This document shows, in pieces, positions 55,853 to 64,000 of a stretch of DNA of 64,000 bases. Origin of the DNA: Pisolithus tinctorius. Its lineage: Eukaryota > Basidiomycota > Agaricomycetes > Boletales > Pisolithaceae. The notes below the pieces were generated by a model that saw nothing but the letters and a program-made list of their open reading frames with translations, had not been told where the DNA came from and did no database searches. Numbering within the stretch: position 1 is the first letter of the stretch; every line of letters begins with the position of its first letter. The position numbers and the translations under genes are program-made. The stretch spans positions 682,001-746,000 of the forward strand of contig JANFAH010000022.1 in NCBI GenBank assembly GCA_024663395.1. Reading direction: 5' to 3'.

Positions 55853-58806
55853 CTATGTGGCTACTACATGTTCTTGCGTATCTTGTGCCTTGCGAGGCAA
55901 CTGGCATACATTCCACATGCCTTGAAGTTCGAGGCACCTGTCTAGGGCCTCGAGCTTCTTGCAGTGGGACATCGGTTCCCATGTGGAGTCTCCCAGATTC
56001 CACTTAACAAGGAATTCTACCTTGTTTCCAGACCACCGGTGGGCAAGTACCTCGTCCACTATCCATTTGTCATTGTCAGTCATACTGACATCGTAGAAGG
56101 CATGTGCATCACGTCATGGAAACAGTGAGTCGTTGTTTGGCTCATACTTGTGCAGAAGCCCAATGTGAAACATTGGGTGTATGCGTCTCGCTCTTAGCTG
56201 CTCTGGCAGCTTGAGCGTATATGTATTGCTCGCGCTTTCACAGTGTAGAACCTTCATTGGCCTGATGAATCTTGGCACGACCTTACAAGCTCATCCTTTG
56301 GGCATGGTCAGGTTCTTCATGGAGAGATACACCGGGTCTCCAACTCGAAGGTGAGTTCCTTTCACTCATTTCTTGTTGGTGTGGTATGTCTGCACCACCC
56401 TACTCTCTATTATGGCATCATGTGCCATCTCTAAATTTTCCAGTGCTTGTTGGATGAACGTCCTTACTCCTGGGGACAACGTAGTCATCCCTTTCTCGAT
56501 GCATTGCATCATTATGGGCATATGTCTGTAGTTTAGTTCAAATGGGGCAAACCCCATAGAACTGTTGATGCTCGAGTTTATTGCAAACTCGACCATTGGC
56601 AGCTTTGACACCCAGTCCTTCTGGTCCAGACAGACCATCGACCGTAGCATCTGCACTACATTGCATATGGCTCGTTTGGACATGCCATCCATCTGCAGGT
56701 GAAATGCAGTTGACATTAGGAGCTTCACTCCTAACATTCTGTGCATCTCACGCCAGAACATCAATGTAAATTTTGTGTCTCTGTCCGAGACAATTGTTTC
56801 TGGTAGCCCGTGTAAGCGGGCTATTTCTTTTATGAATATCCATGTGAGTTCTGAAGCTCACACTGTTGTCTTCACTGGTATCAGGTGTATCATGGATGTC
56901 AGACAGCATAGGACTACCCCCAGGTAGTCATACCCTTCGCTCAGTGGGAATGGTCCCACAAAGTCCATTGCTATTGACCCCCACAGTCATCTCGGCACAG
57001 GTAGGCTGTGCAGTAGTCCTGGAGGCCGCTGATTGTCAGCCTTCGTTGCCTGACATATGGGGCAGGTTCTGCAAAACCTGTCCACTTCTCGACTGAGCTT
57101 TGGCCACCAGTAGCACCTGTGGATATAGTCCACTGTTCTCTGGGATCTGAAATGTCCCAGTGTCCTGTGCACCTGGTCTACGACCCGTGCAATTATGTCA
57201 TCATTTTTGTACTTTGTGTGAGGAAGGCACAACACTTCCTCTCCACCACGGTTTTTTGTGTAAAGCAGACCATCTCTTTCCTCAAATTGAGGGTGATGTG
57301 ATGGTGGTGCTAGTATCTTCACAAGCATAGGCTCACTCTTGTATCCCTTACGGATGGCATCCAGGAATTCTGGCACATCTCCGTAGGTTATTGGTGAGGT
57401 TCATGAGGCCTCAGCAGATTCGAATATCGATGGATCCTCTTCCACAATTGCGAGAGGAGTATCATCATTGTTCCTTTCTGCAGCCAAGGCCATCTCCTGA
57501 GCCTTCAGGATGCGGTTTTCCCATTTTTCCTTTAGCCAGTTACTCTTACAAAGAGTCCCTTCCTGCTCTTTCATCGCTGATAGTCTCAGCTCTTGCCATC
57601 TGTCCTGAGGGAGATCATCTCCATCTGGGTCCAGGCATATGTCAGCATTTGCCCACTCAATGTTCTCATCAGAGACATTGTCTCCTCCTTCCTCCTTGTA
57701 GTAATGGGATAGGCAATCTGCCACTCAGTTCTCTGAGCCTTTGGTGTATACTATGTTCGCATCAAAGCATGACATATAATCTATCCACCAGACCTGTCAG
57801 CTCGACAGTTTTCATTGGGTTTTGAGGTATCCCAGGGCCTCATGATCTGTCACTATCGTGAACTTAAACCTGAGGAGTTTATCCTCCCATTTTAGTAAAG
57901 CTTCAATTATCACAAGGGTCTCTCACTCAAAGGTCCTATAGTTTTGTTGGGCATCGCTCAGTTTTTTCAACATGAAACCTGCTGGTTGGCAGGTCTTCCA
58001 TTCAGGTCCTTGCCCATACAGTGCACCCACTCCATAGAGTGATGCATCGCAGACGAGCCATATTGGCTCTTCCTTCTTTGGATCTATCGGCCACAGTACT
58101 GGGTATTTGCAAGCCAGGTCCTTAATCATCTGGAAGCATCAGTTGTGGATGTCCCTCCACAGGAACAGATGTCCATTCCTTTGTATCCCAGTTAGTGGCA
58201 TCATGTATGCTGAAATATCTGGCATAAACTGTGCCAGGTATTCTATGAGGCCAATGAATCGTTGAACCTTGTTGAGCGACTTAGGTACTCTCCAGTTCCT
58301 AATTCAAGACATCTTGTCTCTATCTGCATGCATGCCCTTGGCATCGATTATGTGCCCGAGGCAGTTGAGTTTCTCAGTGTATAAGTCACACTTCTCTCTT
58401 TTGAGGAAGAAGTCAGCCTGACATAGTGTTTCAAACACTATCTGGAGGTGCTGCTTGTGCTCCTCCAGTGTATCGCTGTAGATGAATATATTGTCGAGAT
58501 AGACATATACAAAATGTCCTATGTGATCTCTAAAGATCACAGTCATAAGGCATTGAAATGTCGCAGGGGCGTTACAATCCCCCTGCTGCATGACTTGGCT
58601 TATAAAAGTGCCATAAATCGTTGAGAAGGCTGTCTTCCAGATGTCTTCAGGCTCGACATGTACCTGTTTGTACACATTCGACAAGTCGATCTTTGAGCAA
58701 TACTTTGCTCTCACAATGTCCATCCTGATCTGATCCTGATCAGGGAAGGGAGTTACATCCCTTATTGTATTTTCATTTCTTTTATGACAGTCAATGACTG
58801 TTCATA
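55853..58806 (-). pseudogene. Gypsy-3 Pol, RT core to chromodomain
   Basis: From 58806 downward: RT palm (RAKYCSKIDLSNVYKQVHVE, APATFQCLMTVIF, FVYVYLDNIFIYSDTLEEH) with Asn for the second catalytic Asp; RNase H (IWLVCDASLYGVGALYG, VTDHEALGYL); the integrase zinc region (VHRTLGHFRSQRTVDYIHRC...CRTCPICQATK, 57173-57050); a later integrase part (FHLQMDGMSKRAICNVVQML, 56710-56640, where the usual Glu of the triad is not obvious: MSKRA for TERA); GPY-like region; and a chromodomain (WIVDEVLAHRWSGNKVEFLV, 56065-56000) ending near 55853. Many stops break the frame. Confidence 0.85.
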
Positions 58807-60378
58807 CAGTGAGGGACAAAAGCGTTGCAATGTTTGTGACGTGTGAATTGTTGCTGATGTAGCTTGGGATATTCTGCACAGATAATCATGATACCTATAC
58901 CATTGGAAAGGGATGACTCTCAGCTTTCCAGAGAACTAAGGTTCAGTCAAAACAAAGCAATACATGCTGAGATACACCCTATTCTTTACAAAACGTGCAT
59001 TGCAACGCTTTTGTCCCTGACTGGTGAAATCATGAAATGTGACCTTTTGATGGGATTGACGGCATGGAGGATGGGAAAAAATGCTTACATAATAAACCAC
59101 ATGATCTTCCAGATGATTTGTCAGCATGTAAACAATGACAAACATTGGACTTGTACCATTAATCCTCCCTCTTTTACCACAACTCATGAAATCATCTCTC
59201 TAGCTCACATGGTCATTTTCTCAAGGAATTCTTATCAAATACTGGTGGCCACCACAGTGCCATCAGTATAACATGCTCTCAGAACCATCAGTCCCTTAAA
59301 AAACCTGCTGTCAGTCATTTCCTGGACTGTTTCCCCCCCATGCCTGATGTGTTCTGGGACTAATCAGTACTTGGAAGGCTGAAAATGTTATGGAGGTCAA
59401 TCTGGCACTTCAAAACATGATGTACAAACCAGTCCCCTCTCAACCAATGCATTTCTGGCACAGGGACACTGATATGGAAGTTGGGGTGAGACACAACCTC
59501 CTGGTGCTCTGAGCACCATAAGAGGGTTCACTAGATCTTGCTCTGATCTGAACTGTAGATGACTGGGGAAGGATTATTTGGTCATATGTGACCAAAGGCA
59601 ATATTCAGGGCCAGATGGAAGCACAGGATTCTGCTCCATGGCAGTTCAGTAGCATATCCTTCTGATGACACCCAGGGGTAAAGAGGATTTTGTCTTGCCC
59701 TAACTTCCATACCACTGTCCCTGTGCCAGAAATGCATTGGTTGAGAGGGTACTGGTTTGTACATCATGTTTTGAAGTGCCAGATTGACCTCCATAACATT
59801 TTCAGCCTTCCAAGTACTGATTAGTCCCAGAACACATCAGGCATGGGGGGGGAAACAGTCCAGGAAATGACTGACAGCAGGTTTTTTAAGGGACTGATGG
59901 TTCTGAGAGCATGTTATACTGATGGCACTGTGGTGGCCACCAGTATTTGATAAGAATTCCTTGAGAAAATGACCATGTGAGCTAGAGAGATGATTTCATG
60001 AGTTGTGGTAAAAGAGGGAGGATTAATGGTACAAGTCCAATGTTTGTCATTGTTTACATGCTGACAAATCATCTGGAAGATCATGTGGTTTATTATGTAA
60101 GCATTTTTTCCCATCCTCCATGCCGTCAATCCCATCAAAAGGTCACATTTCATGATTTCACCAGTCAGGGACAAAAGCGTTGCAATGCACGTTTTGTAAA
60201 GAATAGGGTGTATCTCAGCATGTATTGCTTTGTTTTGACTGAACCTTAGTTCTCTGGAAAGCTGAGAGTCATCCCTTTCCAATGGTATAGGTATCATGAT
60301 TATCTGTGCAGAATATCCCAAGCTACATCAGCAACAATTCACACGTCACAAACATTGCAACGCTTTTGTCCCTCACTG
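58807..60378. mobile_element. Palindromic foldback element, Tc1/mariner-like ends
   Basis: 1572 bp inserted in gypsy-3 RT with target TA on each side (58805-58806, 60379-60380). Ends CAGTGAGGGACAAAAGCGTT and its inverse. The arms (58807 to about 59500 and about 59690 to 60378) are near-perfect inverse copies around a spacer of about 190 bp. Each arm begins with a 217-bp unit (58807-59023; 60162-60378) that itself has TIRs (CAGTGAGGG...CCCTGACTG), so it looks like two small MITEs flanking a shared 0.5-kb sequence. It has no transposase; mobilisation by a Tc1/mariner enzyme is inferred. Confidence 0.85.
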
Positions 60379-61834
60379 TAGTTTGCCATTCTTCTTTGGT
60401 ATACACAGCATGGGTGCAGCTTGTGGGATGCTTTTTAGCACCCACCACTCTGCATCTGTGTACTGACAGATTTTATCCGACAACTGTTGCTTTAGCACGT
60501 CATCAGCACAACGAGGCAAGTGGTACAAGTACTGCTTGTCCTCATCGATCAGGGGAATCCTGTGGTTTACCTCCCATAAAGGAGGTAATTTCGGTTTGAC
60601 ACCTTCGAACCTTTGTCTAAACTTTTCGAACCATCGCTCCCTTAGGTGAGGTATATCTTTGTCCCCCAGTGTTCTTTTTTGTATTGGTTTTATTACTGCG
60701 AGTGTAGGCTCGCTTTTCAACTCTAACCACCCTCCCTCTGGCAAGCCCTCATGAGGCTGTGACAGCCTTGCAGGGTGTGCTAGTCATTTGTTCAAGGAGG
60801 AGGTGGCTTTAGGGGGGCATGAGTGCCCCTCTCTGGCGACCTCAGGCTCCATGAGCATGAGGACCTTTTTGCCTGCGATCGTCATTGACTTTTCAGTGAA
60901 GTCGAGCACTACTTTGTGCTGCCTAAGGAATGGGATTCCTAGAATACAGTTGTAGCAATCGATATTAGCCACATTGAAATAACAGTCACTCTGTTGGTGG
61001 CCCATCTTTATCATGGAGAGTCCTCCATGTGTAATTTTCGATTGGCTGATCGAGCAGAAACACTTTCATCTTCATGACCTTGGCAAAAGCTGGGCTCACA
61101 AAGTTTCCAGTGCTTCCAGTGTTGATCATCATATAGGCTTTACAGCCATTTATGACAGTGTCTACTGTTATGCACATGCGCAATTCTGGTGTGATTCGTG
61201 GGCAGGTTCCCGCTTCCTGCTTAGTATGCATTGCATACTGAAAAGCATGCATCAGCAGCTTTGCTATCAGTTGCAAATCCATTGCAGCCATATGTGGGTT
61301 ATCACAGATGCGATGTCCCTTGATGATTATATCTCTATGTGGTGTTTCCACCACCATAGCATTGGGGTATATCCTGACTTTGTTGTTATTTGGGTTAGGC
61401 CAACTTATGTGATGCTCAGTTGTGCAGAGCTGATCATATAGCTCCCCAGGAATATCATTCCTGGTCAGTGCAGTTGTGTGCAAGCGTTGGATATCACACA
61501 ACACTTGTACCCATTGTGCTTCGAGGGACCTGATGCAATTAGCCATTGTACATATTGCACACTGAATGTGATTGATGTTCATACTGTGCCCCTCCATTTG
61601 GGTGCAGTTGCAGTCTTCCCAGCCCCTATTGTACTCGCAGAACGTGAGTTGCACAGGGAACTGCAGTGCAATGGTGAGTGAGGTATTCTCCTCAGCTACA
61701 GCCTCGTCAATGTGTTCCCTGCATTGTTGGCATTCGGGGCAATGCTCGGAGTGAGTAGCTCCATAAACCGGTGACCAAGTCCAGGTCCCACCTGTGATTT
61801 CAGGTCGTTCTGCATGACGAGGGTCTAGATCCAT
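60379..61834 (-). pseudogene. Gypsy-3 protease and RT N-terminal part
   Basis: 61834-60986 reads as a Cys/His-containing linker (HCPECQQCREH), then the protease loop MINTGSTGNFVSPAFAKVM, where the catalytic Asp of D-T-G is Asn (ATC AAC, one CpG to CpA change from ATC GAC), then DCYNCILGIPFLRQHKVVLD (60960-60890). 60744-60373 is the start of RT (RERWFEKFRQRFEGVKPKLP, KNGKLQ), cut by the foldback element at VPF/PKKNG-like sequence. Frame changes lie between the pieces. Confidence 0.8.
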
Positions 61835-62795
61835 CTTGTCTTCATTTATTCTGAGTGATGCACTTCTTGCTATATTGTCCTCTTCTCAGGAGGTAGGCAG
61901 GTGCTCTACCATCTCATCTCTATTTATCCACACCACTCCCCATGGTGTTTCAATGACCACTGCGTCCAGATATATTCGGACATTAGGGGTCATTATGCTC
62001 TGCAATTGTAGATCGATCATAGCATTCCCCAAGGGCTCATCCAAGGTTAATTGGGGTTGAGCTGCACGACGCATGTCTTCGCATGCTATCGATATTTCTC
62101 AAAGGGCATCCCTTCGATGTCCTTCCATACACCGGAGGTGATATGCTAGTAGGTGAAGGGCCATCCTAGTGTGCCATGCACTAAGATTTGGTGTCTCCAT
62201 CGGAGCATGCCTTCCATCCTCCCTACCCCTTTCGTATTCCCATCATGCATGATTCTCGTTATTTGTGAGAACCCTGACCAGAGACGGATTACCATTTAGT
62301 AGCCCTTCAGCTACATGATCCACTCAGTGGCTACACTTGTCACATGCGAACTCATGTACAGCTCCATATAGGTCCAACCAATCCCATCACTCAGTATCTT
62401 GTACCGTGTCAAGAATAGATTTGGTCAATCCATTTTCAGTTTGTGGGGCATCATTACCCAGACTGTCTTCCTGTATTAGAGGGTCATCCTCTTGCATCAG
62501 GGCATTGTCCTCAGAGGGCATCTGCCTTTCCTGAACTTCTGTGCGTATTGACACACAATAGACCACCTCTGCCTCAAGAGGTTTGTCTTCGGTATCCATT
62601 GCACCAAAATATGCTACTGGCTCATCTTCCTCATCTACCTCCGAGTATGTTTTGAGGGTATCAATAAATTTGTTGGGTTCTGCCAACTCTGTATTTTCGG
62701 GGGTAACCTCTGTAGTTCCCTCATACACCTGTACTTCCTCATCATCATCAGGGTTGTCCGGCACTTCCTCTACTTTGTCCTCTATGCATGCATGT
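61835..62795 (-). pseudogene. Gypsy-3 Gag-Pol linker, acidic
   Basis: Minus-strand frame 62764-62387 is rich in Glu/Asp (PDNPDDDEEVQVYEGTTEVT, YSEVDEEDEPVAYFGAMDTE). 62074-61886 includes NVRIYLDAVVIETP, echoed by KVRIYPNAMVVETP in the next segment (near 61360), hinting at an internal duplication. Confidence 0.6.
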
Positions 62796-63752
62796 TCATG
62801 CTCTGTGTCCTCTCAGACATCGACTGCATATAGCCATGGCTTTGCCTTTATCCTTGCAAGGAAGGGGACAACTCAGCACCATGTGGCCTTCTCTGTTGCA
62901 AATGTAGCAGGTGATACCTGTTAGAAACTTCTGGGGTTGCTTCCCCCTGTCATATGAGCGATTCTGCTCTTTCTGATGAGATTGATGGTCCAAGCCATCC
63001 CTTTTTACGAATTTATTCCCTTTTGAGGGGGGATTCGTCTTTCATTGATAAAGGGTGTCCCCTTTCTTTATGTACTTAAAGTTCTCGGTTGTTGAAGGGT
63101 TATGATCGCCCTTCCTCCCATGTGAGTATGAACCACTTCGTCCTTGGAAGGATTTCCCTCCAGAGCTGGTGTGGCTCGATCTCATATGCATATTTATCGC
63201 TTTTTGTGCCATTTCCATGCGGCGCACTTCTTCAAGGATCTCCTTGATCATCAAGTGTTCAGCAGAAATTCCGTGAGCTTCAAATATGCTCTTGATTATT
63301 GTATGCAGTAGTCCACACAAGAACTTCCTCTGGAATGAATAATCATCTGGAGGTTGCACCATTCGGTGTGCACGACATTTTAGGTCATTGTAGAATGTGA
63401 GAGCCCCTTTCTCATGTTCATATCTTGTGCAGTCAAATTGATCAGCTGTGTTCTGTGTGGATGCTTTGTGGACAAATCGTTTGAAGAGTCCACAGATCAG
63501 GTCCTCAAAGGACCAGTCCCTAATCTGCCTGTTAGGGGATTCAACCTCCTGGTCATACCATTGGGAGGCCAACCCCTCCAAGTATGCATATGTGTACAGG
63601 ACCCTGTCCGCATCACAGTCTGGGCCTGTCACTTTGAACATATGGAAGTACTTGAGCAGTTGTCCTAGCCAGTTGTTGAACTCCTTGAGGTCATCCTGGC
63701 CTTTATATTTCCCTGGTTTTGGGACACCCATGGCTTTAACTGTTACACTCAA
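62796..63752 (-). pseudogene. Gypsy-3 Gag
   Basis: 63752-63042 starts MSVTVKAMGVPKPGKYKGQD and has DLKEFNNWLGQLLKYFHMF, YLEGLASQWYDQEV, TFYNDLKCRAHRM and FQRKFLCGLLHTI, the retrotransposon Gag capsid pattern, then a basic Ser/Gly/Arg tail. A stop at 63042 separates it from the zinc knuckle CYICNREGHMVLSC in 62993-62796. Confidence 0.85.
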
Positions 63753-64000
63753 CTGAAGTCAAGATGTAGGGAGAGCTCAAATGCAGACTGTTGGTTTCTA
63801 CTGAGCGACAGCTACAGTAACCTTGGTAAATGACCAAGGATTTGTCAATGCCTGTAAGAGTGGTCCGGGTTAGGGACACTGAGGGCGAGGTTCTGAGAAT
63901 GCTGCATATGATTGAGCAGTTCAAGTCTGGGTTTCCAGGACTTGAGCTGGCAGACTAAATACTACAAGAAAATGGACCATGAGGCATCCACATGTAACGA
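63753..64000 (-). other. Gypsy-3 leader, partial
   Basis: 248 bp upstream of gag in the element's orientation. No LTR match to 52601-52797 and no recognised feature; the 5' LTR should lie beyond the window. Confidence 0.4.

Larger units (their letters stand above)
52601..64000 (-). mobile_element. Gypsy-3, chromovirus-type retrotransposon, continues past window
   Basis: Minus-strand element. Its 3' LTR is 52601-52797; gag lies at the right (63752 downward), pol in the middle, an extra ORF between pol and the 3' LTR. The 5' LTR is not in the window: 63753-64000 is leader without LTR sequence. A polypurine tract, GCAGGGGAGGG, precedes the 3' LTR. RT is interrupted by a palindromic element (58807-60378). 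Many TGA or TAG stops replace expected Arg or Trp codons. Confidence 0.85.

Noticed and set aside
58864..60321. Identical 135-codon frames on both strands
   Set aside because: They are the two arms of the palindromic foldback element, so identity is expected; no transposase motifs in them.

Overview
This window looks like heterochromatic, transposon-dense DNA of a filamentous basidiomycete, most likely an agaricomycete and possibly one of the Boletales (the order is an inference). The grounds are short introns of about 50 bp with GT...AG borders, KDZ-type transposase, chromodomain Ty3/gypsy elements, a PIF1-type helicase remnant, and a piece of a chitin synthase with a myosin motor-like domain, an arrangement typical of filamentous fungi. 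No rRNA, tRNA, CRISPR or ordinary housekeeping locus was seen.

Layout. 0-5.6 kb: a solo LTR, then a decayed KDZ transposase gene and an unidentified remnant. 5.6-9.2 kb: two unrelated minisatellites and a broken PIF1-like helicase. 9.2-11.8 kb: a 2.65-kb block (a gene with a SAM-like C-terminus plus a Tc1/mariner-type transposase on the other strand) that recurs at 45.4-48.0 kb. 11.8-24.1 kb: a satellite-like array built around a decayed 12-bp palindrome. It is split by a solo LTR and by gypsy-1 (13.57-22.07 kb, 155-bp LTRs), which in turn carries a solo LTR inside its RT and a 1.84-kb TG...CA element inside its RNase H. 24.7-45.1 kb: an unknown cysteine-cluster gene ('gene C') split by element B (TG...CA, about 1.8 kb without inserts), which itself holds two big inserts: an 8652-bp DNA transposon (26202-34853) and chromovirus gypsy-2 (35583-43278). 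48.2-52.6 kb: degenerate unidentified coding sequence. 52.6-64 kb: gypsy-3 on the minus strand, running off the window, with an extra ORF downstream of pol and a palindromic Tc1-type foldback element in its RT.

The standout is the 8652-bp transposon. It has a perfect 6-bp target duplication (ATGATG), termini TATGGCG...CGCCATA, inverted arms of about 1.31 kb, an intact five-exon integrase-core (DDE) transposase predicted at 576 aa, an intact six-exon accessory gene (428 aa) and captured host sequence: a piece of a chitin-synthase myosin motor domain and an apparently complete BTB/POZ gene. It resembles IS3EU-type eukaryotic transposons. It is rich in CpG, while everything around it is CpG-poor and full of CpG to TpG/CpA changes, so it appears to be the youngest, or least methylated, insertion.

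A second theme is mutational. In all three gypsy elements the second Asp of the RT active-site pair has become Asn, and other catalytic acidic residues (gypsy-3 protease, Tc1-type transposase) have become Asn or Lys, each explicable by one CpG to CpA change. Many in-frame stops are TGA where CGA is expected.
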